Source: Streptomyces atratus (GTDB taxonomy: Bacteria; Actinomycetota; Actinomycetes; Streptomycetales; Streptomycetaceae). Taken from it: a stretch of DNA of 50,410 nt. The stretch is taken from positions 1-50,410 of the forward strand of contig NZ_FPJO01000040.1 in assembly GCF_900119365.1 (NCBI RefSeq), written 5' to 3'. The position numbers were made by a program, and so were the translations under genes. Within the stretch, counting starts at the first letter, position 1, and each line of letters begins with the position of its first letter. Positions 31,352-39,111 of the stretch are shown piece after piece. The notes under the pieces were generated by a model. That model made no database searches, had not been told where the DNA came from, and saw nothing but the letters and a program-made list of their open reading frames with translations.

Positions 31352-32343
31352 GCACCACCACTCCCCTGCTCAGCGCCGAGGCGCTGAAGGTCACCTTCCC
31401 CGGCCGGCGCGGGGCCGCCCCGGCGCGGGCCGTGGACAGTGTCGACCTGGACATCCGGCCCGGCGAGATCGTCGCGCTGGTCGGCGAGTCGGGCTGCGGC
31501 AAGACGACGCTGGCGCGTTCGCTGCTGGGCCTGGTCCCGCCGACGTCCGGGCAGGTCACCTTCGGGGGCAAGCCGCTCGACTACGCGAGCCGGGCGCTGA
31601 AGTCGTACCGCAAGCGGGTCCAGCTGGTGCTCCAGGACCCCAGTGGCTCGCTCAACCCGAGGCACACGGTGTACGACGCCGTCGCCGAGGGGCTGCGGAT
31701 CCACGGGTACGCCGGGGACGAGCGGGAGGCGGTGGCCGGGGCGCTGTCCCGGGCCGGGCTGCGGCCCCCGGAGCGGTTCTTCCTGCGGTATCCGCACGAG
31801 CTGTCCGGCGGTCAGCGCCAGCGGGTCGTGATCGCGGGCGCGCTGGTCCTGGAGCCCGAGCTGATCGTGGCCGACGAGCCGGTGGCCTCTCTGGACGCCT
31901 CGGTGCGCGGCGAGATCCTGGCCCTGCTGCTGCGGCTGCGGGACGAGCTGGGCCTGTCCGCGCTGGTGGTCACGCACGACCTCGGGCTGGCGTGGAACAT
32001 CGCGGACCGGGTCGCGGTGATGTACCTCGGCCGGATCGTGGAGACGGGCAAGGTGGAGGAGATCCTGACGGCTCCTCAGCATCCGTACACCCAGGCGTTG
32101 TTGTCGGTGCTGCCGGAGTCCGGTGCGGAGCCGGTGATCCTGACCGGTGAGCCGCCGGACCCGTCCAGGGTGCCTTCCGGCTGCCGGTTCCACGCCCGCT
32201 GCCAGGTGCTGGCCTCGGGCGAGGCGGAACGGGCGGGCGTCGCGGAGGCCTGCCGTACGAAGGATCTGCCGGTGCTCGCGGGCGGCGGGCAGACCCAGGT
32301 GGCGTGCCACTGGGCGGTCGCGGCCGCGAAGGCCCGCGCGTAG
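31348..32343 (+). CDS. ABC importer ATP-binding protein, DppF/OppF-like
   Basis: A 331-residue second ATPase of the importer. Walker A GESGCGKT is near residue 49, the Q-loop is VLQDP, the signature LSGGQRQRV, Walker B LIVADEP and the H-loop VTHDL. The C-terminal extension again has spaced cysteines (GCRFHARC and two more). The ATG at 31348 overlaps the previous stop (ATGA), and AAGGAG lies seven bases upstream. It is the last gene of the operon, which ends at the 22-bp hairpin. Confidence 0.95.
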   Translation: MSTTTPLLSAEALKVTFPGRRGAAPARAVDSVDLDIRPGEIVALVGESGCGKTTLARSLLGLVPPTSGQVTFGGKPLDYASRALKSYRKRVQLVLQDPSGSLNPRHTVYDAVAEGLRIHGYAGDEREAVAGALSRAGLRPPERFFLRYPHELSGGQRQRVVIAGALVLEPELIVADEPVASLDASVRGEILALLLRLRDELGLSALVVTHDLGLAWNIADRVAVMYLGRIVETGKVEEILTAPQHPYTQALLSVLPESGAEPVILTGEPPDPSRVPSGCRFHARCQVLASGEAERAGVAEACRTKDLPVLAGGGQTQVACHWAVAAAKARA

Positions 32344-32358
32344 CAGGGCGGCCGGTGC

Positions 32359-32406
32359 GACGACGCGGGGCCGGAACCGTCGAAACGGTTCCGGCCCCGC
32401 GTCGTC
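32359..32406. terminator. 22-bp perfect bidirectional terminator hairpin
   Basis: The arms 32359-32380 and 32385-32406 are perfectly complementary over 22 bp with a CGAA tetraloop. It lies 15 bases past the importer stop and 16 bases from the ribF stop, so it terminates both converging units. No U tract follows on either strand. Confidence 0.9.
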
Positions 32407-32422
32407 CCGTACGGGAAGAGGT

Positions 32423-33376
32423 TCAGCCGCGCTTGTACGCGGAGATCAGCTCGCTGCACCGCTTCACATCGGCGGCCATCGCCACGAGCAGGTCGTCGAT
32501 CGAGTCGAACTTCAGCATCCCGCGCACGTACGCCAGGAAGTCCACCGCGACATGGAGCCCGTACAGATCGAGGCCGACGCGGTCGATCGCGTACGCCTCC
32601 ACCGTCCGCTCCGTGCCGTCGAACTGCGGGTTCGTGCCGACCGAGATCGCGGCGGGCATCGCCTCGCCGTTCACGTTCAGCCAGCCCGCGTAGACGCCGT
32701 CGGCGGGGATCGCGGTGTGCGGCAGGGTCTCCACGTTGGCCGTGGGGAAGCCGAGCTCACGGCCGCGCTGCGCGCCGCGGACCACGATGCCCTCGACCCG
32801 GTGCGGGCGGCCCAGGATCTCGGCGGCGCCCGCGACATCGCCCTCGGCCACCAGCCGCCGGGTGAGGGTGGAGGAGAACGGCTCGCCGCCGCCCGCCTCG
32901 CCGCTCACGTACAGGTCGATGACCTCGACGCGGTAGTCGTAGGTCTCACCGAACTCGGTGAGCAGCTGCACGTTCCCCGCGGCCTTGTGGCCGAAGCGGA
33001 AGTTCGGCCCCTCGATGACCAGCTGCGCGTGCAGCTTGTCGACGAGCACCTTCACGATGAAGTCGGTCGGCGCCAGCTTCGAGAACTCGCTGGTGAACGG
33101 CAGGATGAGCACCGCGTCCACCCCCAGCTCCGCCATCAGCTCGGCGCGCCGGTGGTGCGGGGCGAGCAGCGGCGGGTGGCTGCCGGGCCGTACGACCTCG
33201 CTGGGATGCGGGTCGAAGGTCACCACGACCGACGGCACGCCCAGCTCGCGGGCGCGCTCCACGGCGCGCCCGATGATCAGCTGGTGCCCGCGGTGCACCC
33301 CGTCATAGGAGCCGATGGTGACGACGCTGCGTCCCCAGTCCTGGGGGATGTCCTCCAAGCCACGCCAGCGCTGCAC
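32423..33376 (-). CDS. ribF: Bifunctional riboflavin kinase/FAD synthetase
   Basis: Phosphorylates riboflavin to FMN and adenylates FMN to FAD. The 317-residue protein has an N-terminal nucleotidyltransferase domain with GSYDGVHRGH (HxGH at 28-31) and a C-terminal flavokinase domain with GFPTANVE. I chose the GTG at 33376, with GAGGAG about ten bases upstream and the N-terminus (V/M)QRWRGLEDIP known from Streptomyces. It lies 43 bases downstream of the pseudoprotease-NTPase gene, so the two may share a transcript. Confidence 0.96.
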   Translation of the reverse strand: MQRWRGLEDIPQDWGRSVVTIGSYDGVHRGHQLIIGRAVERARELGVPSVVVTFDPHPSEVVRPGSHPPLLAPHHRRAELMAELGVDAVLILPFTSEFSKLAPTDFIVKVLVDKLHAQLVIEGPNFRFGHKAAGNVQLLTEFGETYDYRVEVIDLYVSGEAGGGEPFSSTLTRRLVAEGDVAGAAEILGRPHRVEGIVVRGAQRGRELGFPTANVETLPHTAIPADGVYAGWLNVNGEAMPAAISVGTNPQFDGTERTVEAYAIDRVGLDLYGLHVAVDFLAYVRGMLKFDSIDDLLVAMAADVKRCSELISAYKRG

Positions 33377-33419
33377 TCTGACCGCTCCTCGCCCGAACCT
33401 GTGTACGTGGGTTTGTCTC

Positions 33420-36400
33420 TTACGCAGGTCTAAGACTGCCATGCTCACGCCGCGCGGCCTGCATCGGCATCGCCTTCGCGCTGCCCAGCGCCTCCACCGT
33501 CCGCCGCGCGCTCGGGCCGACGAGCACCGCCCATTCCTGCGGGGCGTCGGCCAGCCACCCGGTGATCAGGGCGGCGAAACCGGGTACGTCACGGGCGAGT
33601 TCGACCAGCCGGCGGTCGAAGCGGACCGCGCCCTCGGGCGTCCGGACCAGCAGGGTCCCGGTGCGGTGGACCAGGGCGCGGGTGCGGGCGGGGGCGCGGG
33701 TGCCGGAGCCGGTCGCGGCGGCCCGCAGCAGCGCGTCGAGCACGGCCGGATCGCGGTGGGCCTCCTGCTCGAAATCCAGCAGGACCTCCAGCAGCTGCTC
33801 CCTCAGCGGCCCGGAGGCGGGGCTCCCGGGTGCGGCGAGCACTCCGGCGAGCGCTCCGCGTACCGGCGGCGGGACGGGGCGGTCCCGCAGCAGCCCGGTC
33901 ACCAGGGGCAGCAGCAGGGCGCGGGCGGCGGGGCCGCGCTCCAGTCTCCGGTCGATGTACGAGGCCGGGTGCACGGAGTCGTCCGGGTGGCTGTCGATGT
34001 AGGCGCGCACCAGCCCGGCGGTGTGCAGGGCGAGCGCGGGGGCGTCGATCCCGGCCAGTGAGCACAGCACCTCGCCCGCCCCGCCGTCCGGCCGGGTGAG
34101 CCGCTCCCGGAACGCGGCGAGCACCGGCTCCGGGTGGGAGGGCAGCGCGACGGCGAGCGCCTCCGCGGACGGCCCGGACTCCCCCGCGACGAAGGCCCGG
34201 AGCGCCTGCGGGAGGTAGCGGTCCCGGGTCCGCGGATCCTGTACGAGGAGGGCGAGCGCGGCCCCGTGCAGGGCGGTGTCCGTCGGGCGGGCCAGCAGGG
34301 CCAGGGCGGATCCGCGCAGCAGCCCGCGGTCGGCGTCCAGGGTGGCGTGAGCCGAGGTGACCAGCGCGTACGAGGCGGCGGCGGTGCGGCGGGCGCGCCG
34401 GTCCTCGTCGTGGGCCCAGCGGTGGACGGCCCGGCACAGCGCGGAGGGCTCGTCCTCGGCCAGCGCGGCGAGCAGTTCCCCGGCCCTGGGGTGGGGGGTC
34501 GAGACGAGCGCGTCGGTCAGCTCGTCGACGGCCAGGTCCCGGCGGGCGTAGAGGAGCGCCTGGGCGGCGGCCGCCACGGTCGGCCGCATCGCGTCCCCGT
34601 CCCCGGCGGGGAGCGGGCGCTCGTCGGTGAACCAGCCGCAGAGCAGGGGCTGTACGGTCCGGGGCCGGTCGGCGAGGCGGCGCGCCACGGCGTCCAGGAA
34701 CCGCTCGCCGCCGTCGGGACACGTGCCTCCGGAGCGGTCGCCCTCGGCACGGGGTTCGCCGGGGGGCGGGCCGTCGGCCGGGACGAGGCGCCGGAACAGG
34801 TCGATCCGGTCCTCCTCGGACAGCCTGAGCCGCTGCCAGAACCACGGCCCGAACGCGGCGTACGTCCCCGGGCCCCCCGGCGCGCCCGTGGCCGCCCGGC
34901 GCACGACCCGGCCGGCCAGGAGCCGCAGCACGCCGAGGTGCGGCCGGGCGTCGGGCACCCGGAGCAGGGTCTGGGAGAGCAGCCGGACCGCCCACCAGCG
35001 GGCGTCGTGGCGCGGTCCCGGATTCGCCACCGCCTCCGCGGACAGCCGGTCCAGCGCCTCGATGAGATCGGCCAGCTGGTGGGAGAGGGCGGCGGGGCCG
35101 TACCTGCGGCCCAGGAGGAGCAGGGCCTGGATCACCGGGCCGATGCGGTGGCGCGGTACGGGCAGGGTGCGCGTCCCGGTCGCCGCAGGCGGCTTCCTCG
35201 GCTGCGGAACCCGGCCTTCGGCGGCCGCCGCCCCCGGCTCCCGGCCCGGCCCCTCCTGGGCGTGCCAGCGGTGGACCAGCGCGTGCAGCGCCGCGTCCAC
35301 GTCCAGGTGGGCGCCCTGCACCCAGTCGCCGAGCTCCTCGTGCGCGAAGCGGTAGCCGGCGCCCGCCGGGACGAGCAGGCCTTCGGTGAGGACGGCCGAC
35401 GCCCAGCCCGTGCGCCAGGGGAAGACCTCCTCGAACGCCGCCCGGTCCAGCTCCCCCTGCCCGGGGCCCAGACAGCGCCGCGCCGCCTCGTGGACCTGCC
35501 CCGCCACCCGGGCGGCCAGCCTGCGGACCGCGCCGCCCCCGGGCGCCGGGCCGGACGCGGCGGCGATGCGGACCGCGACGCGCAGGCACATCAGGTCCAG
35601 ATGGGCGCCGAAGACCTCCTCGGTCCCGGGCTGCCCGGCGACATCCCCCGGCAGCGCGGCGCGCACCTCCGCGAGCAGGCGCAGAGTGAGCGGGTGCCGG
35701 TCGTGCCCGGGGGCGAGTGCCTCGGGCGGGATGGCGTACCGCTCCTTGGCCTGTCCGGCCTGGCCCGCGGTGAAGTCGCCCAGGCCGACCGCGGGAGGCA
35801 GCCGCCTGGCCGGCCTGGCGGGGCGGTGCAGCGCGCCGGGCGGGCAGAGCGCACCGGCCGTCTCCCAGTGCTCGGGTCCGCAGGCGATCACCAGCCGCGC
35901 CCCGTTGCCCCGCAGCCACTCGACGGTGGCGGTGGTCCACCGGGCCGGCTCGTGGGCCAGCGCGGGAGGCATCTCCTCGGGGCCGTCCAGCAGGACCAGC
36001 AGGGGGATCCCGGACTCCTCGGCCAGCCGGGCCACCCGCTCGGGGGTGGCCCTTGCCATGTCGCCCCGGGCACCGGCGGCGGTGACGATCCGCCCGGCCC
36101 TGCGCAGTGCACGGGCGACGGCGTCGGCGACCGAGGTGTCGTCGGCCAGCAGATCGGCGCCGCGCAGCCAGAGGGTGGGCGCGGGTACCGGGCCGCGTGC
36201 CCGGCGTGCGGTGAGCGCGGCCAGTTCGGTGGTGCGGCCGGTGCCCGGCGCTCCGACGAGACCGAGGACGACGGCGGGGCCGTCCGGTGCGGATCCGGCG
36301 CGGGCCGGGCCCGCGAAGGCGGTGAACTCCGCGGTGACGTCCGGGCGTTCGACCGGATCGGGGCAGGCGGCCGGCCCGTCCGCCGAGCCGAGCGAGGTCG

Positions 36401-37061
36401 CGGTGAGGTGCAGGGCGCCCGCGAGGTTCAGATCGCGTCCGTATCCGGGGACGCTCGTGGCGTTGCGCCGCAGCAGGGCGCCGAGCGGGCCCTCGGTGCC
36501 CGCCGCCCGGAGCGGCACGGCGAACCCCGCCCCCGTGTGCCCGGCACGCAGCGCACTGCCCAGCACGGCGATGACCGCGCCGCTCTCCGGGTCGAGGACG
36601 GGCCCGCCCACGGCCGCGCCGCCGCGCCGCAGGGCGTCCGTGCCGTCCGTGCCGAGCGCCAGCTCCAGCGCCGCGATCCGGTGGGAGCGGCCGTTCGCGG
36701 TGTACGTCACGGGGGCGGTGCCGAGCACCCGGGCCTCGCGCCAGCCGTGCGCGGCGATCGTCAGATACGTACCGTCGTCGATCCGGTCCCGCAGGGCGAT
36801 CGGGACCGGCTCCACGCCCAGCTCGCCCGGCCCCGCTGTGTGCAGCAGGGCAAGATCCAGCTCGGGCAGCGCGGTGATGTCGTCGGCCTCCACCGCGCGG
36901 CTGCGGCCGTCCGTTCCGTGCAGGACCAGCCGGGTGGGGCCGTCCACGGCTTCATGGCTGGTCAGTACCGTGCCCCGGTCGTCCGCGACGAATCCGGTAC
37001 CCCTCGGCCGGCCGGCCGGATCGCAGATACGTACCAGCGCTGCCCGGTGCCCGCTTCCCAT
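33420..37061 (-). CDS. Trypsin-fold plus NACHT/STAND-like NTPase protein with altered active sites
   Basis: A 1213-residue protein. Residues 1-200 form a V8/trypsin-like fold: GTGFVADDRGTVLTSHEAV (H36), LDLALLH (D69), and AAVGGPV (149-155) where GDSGGP is expected, so V151 stands in the catalytic serine position. A P-loop NTPase follows: GAPGTGRTT (270-278), with Arg276 in place of the usual lysine, and LLVLLDGPEE (354-363) like a NACHT Walker B. The rest (about 500-1213) is Ala/Leu/Arg-rich helical repeat sequence, probably HEAT-like. The ATG at 37061 lacks a clear ribosome site. Its own promoter region carries an inverted repeat (37133-37165). Function unknown; a signal-sensing or conflict-related role is inferred. 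Confidence 0.82.
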   Translation of the reverse strand: MGSGHRAALVRICDPAGRPRGTGFVADDRGTVLTSHEAVDGPTRLVLHGTDGRSRAVEADDITALPELDLALLHTAGPGELGVEPVPIALRDRIDDGTYLTIAAHGWREARVLGTAPVTYTANGRSHRIAALELALGTDGTDALRRGGAAVGGPVLDPESGAVIAVLGSALRAGHTGAGFAVPLRAAGTEGPLGALLRRNATSVPGYGRDLNLAGALHLTATSLGSADGPAACPDPVERPDVTAEFTAFAGPARAGSAPDGPAVVLGLVGAPGTGRTTELAALTARRARGPVPAPTLWLRGADLLADDTSVADAVARALRRAGRIVTAAGARGDMARATPERVARLAEESGIPLLVLLDGPEEMPPALAHEPARWTTATVEWLRGNGARLVIACGPEHWETAGALCPPGALHRPARPARRLPPAVGLGDFTAGQAGQAKERYAIPPEALAPGHDRHPLTLRLLAEVRAALPGDVAGQPGTEEVFGAHLDLMCLRVAVRIAAASGPAPGGGAVRRLAARVAGQVHEAARRCLGPGQGELDRAAFEEVFPWRTGWASAVLTEGLLVPAGAGYRFAHEELGDWVQGAHLDVDAALHALVHRWHAQEGPGREPGAAAAEGRVPQPRKPPAATGTRTLPVPRHRIGPVIQALLLLGRRYGPAALSHQLADLIEALDRLSAEAVANPGPRHDARWWAVRLLSQTLLRVPDARPHLGVLRLLAGRVVRRAATGAPGGPGTYAAFGPWFWQRLRLSEEDRIDLFRRLVPADGPPPGEPRAEGDRSGGTCPDGGERFLDAVARRLADRPRTVQPLLCGWFTDERPLPAGDGDAMRPTVAAAAQALLYARRDLAVDELTDALVSTPHPRAGELLAALAEDEPSALCRAVHRWAHDEDRRARRTAAASYALVTSAHATLDADRGLLRGSALALLARPTDTALHGAALALLVQDPRTRDRYLPQALRAFVAGESGPSAEALAVALPSHPEPVLAAFRERLTRPDGGAGEVLCSLAGIDAPALALHTAGLVRAYIDSHPDDSVHPASYIDRRLERGPAARALLLPLVTGLLRDRPVPPPVRGALAGVLAAPGSPASGPLREQLLEVLLDFEQEAHRDPAVLDALLRAAATGSGTRAPARTRALVHRTGTLLVRTPEGAVRFDRRLVELARDVPGFAALITGWLADAPQEWAVLVGPSARRTVEALGSAKAMPMQAARREHGSLRPA

Positions 37062-37132
37062 GATCCGAACGTTAGGTCCGATGATCAGCGCGTGTACCAC
37101 TCGGAGTAAAAGCGCCCCCGAATGCACCCCCG

Positions 37133-37165
37133 ATTCACTCCGAGCGCCTGCCCATTGGAGTGAAT
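37133..37165 (-). promoter_or_regulatory. Inverted repeat upstream of the pseudoprotease-NTPase gene
   Basis: ATTCACTCC (37133-37141) and GGAGTGAAT (37157-37165) form a perfect 9-bp inverted repeat with a 15-base spacer. A related half-site GGAGTAAA lies at 37103-37110. A possible promoter on the minus strand (TTGTTC 37190-37185, 16 bases, TTAATT 37168-37163) would place the repeat over the -10 and start, fitting an operator. Confidence 0.48.
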
Positions 37166-37199
37166 TAACGGCGTCCGGTGGACAGAACAAGTGGGGGAC

Positions 37200-37238
37200 C
37201 GTGGAGCGGGCGCTGGGAGCTGCCCCGCCCGCTCCACG
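37200..37238 (-). terminator. Hairpin terminator after truB
   Basis: CGTGGAGCGGGC (37200-37211) and 37227-37238 form a perfect 12-bp stem with a 15-base loop, 39 bases past the truB stop. It separates rbfA-truB from the next minus-strand gene. Confidence 0.75.
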
Positions 37239-37276
37239 ATGAGAATCCCGAAGGACCGGTCCGCCCCCGGAGCCTG

Positions 37277-38173
37277 TCAGACGAATACGGCGAGGCTCTT
37301 GGCCTTGCCCTTCTGCTCCTCGACGAGCACCAGGAAACGCCCGTCGGGCCCGAAGACACCGACCGGTCCCGGCGGGAAGGCCGGCATGTCCAGCCGTACG
37401 CCGTTCAGCAGCAGCTTGGCGCGCTTCTCGTCGACGTCCCAGCGGGGGAAGGCAGAGGCGGCGGCCTCGGCCACCGGCATCACGGTCAGCTCCTGCTGGT
37501 GCTGGTCGAGCGTCCGCGCCGTGTCGAGGCCGTAGGGCCCGACCCGGGTGCGCCGCAGCGCGGTCAGATGCCCGCCGACGCCGAGCCCGGCGCCGAGGTC
37601 CCGGGCGATCGCGCGGATGTATGTGCCCGAGGAGCAGACCACCGAGACGACCAGGTCGACGACCGGCGTACCGTCCTCGGCGACCTCCGGGCGGACGTCG
37701 TAGACGTTGAAGGACGAGATCGTCACCGGCCGGGCCGGGATCTCGAACTCCTCGCCGCCGCGCACCCGCGCGTAGGACCGCTTGCCGTCGATCTTGATGG
37801 CGCTGACCTTGGACGGCACCTGCATGATCGGTCCGGTCAGGGCCGCGACCCCGGCGTCGATGCCGTCACGGGTCACACCGGAGGCGTCGGTGGACGAGGT
37901 GATCTCGCCCTCCGCGTCGTCCGTGACGGTGTTCTGGCCGAGCCGGATCGTGCCGAGGTACTCCTTCTCGGTCAGCGCGAGATGGCCCAGCAGCTTGGTG
38001 GCCTTCTCGACGCCGAGCACGAGAACACCCGTCGCCATCGGGTCCAGCGTGCCGGCGTGGCCGACGCGGCGGGTCCGGGCGATGCCGCGCATCTTGGCGA
38101 CGACGTCGTGCGAAGTGAAGCCGGACGGCTTGTCGACGATGACAAGGCCGTCCGGCGTTTTCTGCGATGTCAT
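37277..38173 (-). CDS. truB: tRNA pseudouridine(55) synthase
   Basis: Converts U55 of tRNA T-arms to pseudouridine. The 298-residue protein has the family motif GTLDPMATG with the catalytic Asp at residue 44, the GIVIVDKP-like N-terminus (GLVIVDKPSG) and the CSSGTYIRAIARDLG segment. The C-terminal part contains the PUA-like end typical of actinobacterial TruB. The ATG at 38173 overlaps the rbfA stop (ATGA), so the two are coupled. Confidence 0.96.
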   Translation of the reverse strand: MTSQKTPDGLVIVDKPSGFTSHDVVAKMRGIARTRRVGHAGTLDPMATGVLVLGVEKATKLLGHLALTEKEYLGTIRLGQNTVTDDAEGEITSSTDASGVTRDGIDAGVAALTGPIMQVPSKVSAIKIDGKRSYARVRGGEEFEIPARPVTISSFNVYDVRPEVAEDGTPVVDLVVSVVCSSGTYIRAIARDLGAGLGVGGHLTALRRTRVGPYGLDTARTLDQHQQELTVMPVAEAAASAFPRWDVDEKRAKLLLNGVRLDMPAFPPGPVGVFGPDGRFLVLVEEQKGKAKSLAVFV

Positions 38174-38622
38174 TCGGAGGCGGCGTCCTCGTCGTTGTCG
38201 TCGTCCGCCTTGCGGTACGGGTCGGCACCACCGGCGTACGTGGCGCCCGAGGCCGCCTCGCGCACCCGTGCGTCCGAGGCACGCGCCCGGTCGAGGAGGT
38301 CATCGATCGCCTTGGCGTTGCCCGGCAGGGCGTCCGCCACGAAGGCCAGCGTGGGGGTGAACTTCGTCCCCGCCGCCGCTCCGACCGCCGAGCGCAGGAT
38401 GCCCTTGGCGCTCTCCAGACCGGCCGCGGCGCTGGCCCGCTCCTCGTCGTCGCCGTAGACCGTGTAGAAGACCGTGGCCTCCCGCAGGTCACCGGTGACC
38501 CGGGTGTCCGTGATGGTCACGTGCGTACCCAGACGCGGGTCCTTGATGCCGCGCTGCAGTTTCTCGGCGACCACCTCCTGGATGAGGTCCGCCAGCTTTT
38601 TCGCCCGCGCGTTGTCGGCCAC
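38170..38622 (-). CDS. rbfA: 30S ribosome-binding factor A
   Basis: Late-stage 30S maturation factor with a KH-like fold. The 150-residue protein contains ARAKKLADLIQEVVAEKLQ and the VTITDTRVTGDLREATVF core. The C-terminus has an acidic extension. I chose the GTG at 38622, with AAGGAG nine bases before it; the frame is open upstream, but that sequence overlaps the DUF503 gene. It is coupled to truB downstream. Confidence 0.95.
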   Translation of the reverse strand: MADNARAKKLADLIQEVVAEKLQRGIKDPRLGTHVTITDTRVTGDLREATVFYTVYGDDEERASAAAGLESAKGILRSAVGAAAGTKFTPTLAFVADALPGNAKAIDDLLDRARASDARVREAASGATYAGGADPYRKADDDNDEDAASE

Positions 38623-38647
38623 TGGTCCGTCTCCTTCTTCGCCTTGC

Positions 38648-38944
38648 TCAGTCGTCTTCGTCGCTGTGCAGCCGCCGTCGTACGGACAGCAGCTCCACTT
38701 CCGGGCGTGCGGCCACCAGCCGCTCGCACCGGTCCAGAACATCTGTGAGGTGTCCGGTGTCCCCGGAGACCACGGCAAGACCGATCTCGGCCCTGCGATG
38801 GAGATCCTGACCGCCCACCTCCGCCGCGCTCACCGCGTATTTGCGCTGGAGCTCGGCGACGATCGGACGGACGACGGAGCGCTTCTCCTTCAACGACCGT
38901 ACGTCGCCGAGAAGCAGATCGAAGGACAGTGTCCCCACATACAT
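38648..38944 (-). CDS. DUF503 family protein (YlxP-like)
   Basis: A 98-residue protein with the DUF503 signature SLKEKRSVVRPIVAEL followed by a beta-alpha-beta end. In Bacillus the homologue YlxP lies between infB and rbfA, exactly as here, and later work connects the family to ribosome assembly; I cannot confirm the role in this organism. The ATG is at 38944, with no strong ribosome site. It follows the double hairpin after infB and precedes rbfA by 25 bases. Confidence 0.92.
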   Translation of the reverse strand: MYVGTLSFDLLLGDVRSLKEKRSVVRPIVAELQRKYAVSAAEVGGQDLHRRAEIGLAVVSGDTGHLTDVLDRCERLVAARPEVELLSVRRRLHSDEDD

Positions 38945-39024
38945 GTATGCCCGGATGTCCCGCCGGTTCGGGTTCGCGCCCTGCCAGTGCTTGGCAGGGA
39001 CACCAGAACCGTACACGGAACGGC

Positions 39025-39100
39025 CGGGGCCGATCGACGGAAATACGACCCGTCGACCGGCCCCGACTGTTGAGGAGAGGTCCGGGGGTCTCCCCCCGGA
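39025..39100 (-). terminator. Double hairpin after infB
   Basis: Two stems lie in tandem. The first to be transcribed, TCCGGGGG/CCCCCGGA (39081-39088 with 39093-39100), begins 12 bases past the infB stop. The second (39025-39040 with 39050-39065) pairs at 15 of 16 positions around a 9-base loop. They probably terminate or attenuate the nusA-infB transcript before DUF503-rbfA. Confidence 0.65.
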
Positions 39101-39111
39101 ATTCCCGTGGA

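Noticed and set aside
34134..37109. Long open frame opposite the pseudoprotease-NTPase gene
   Set aside because: It is a shadow frame; the opposite strand shows clear protease and NTPase motifs and actinobacterial codon bias.
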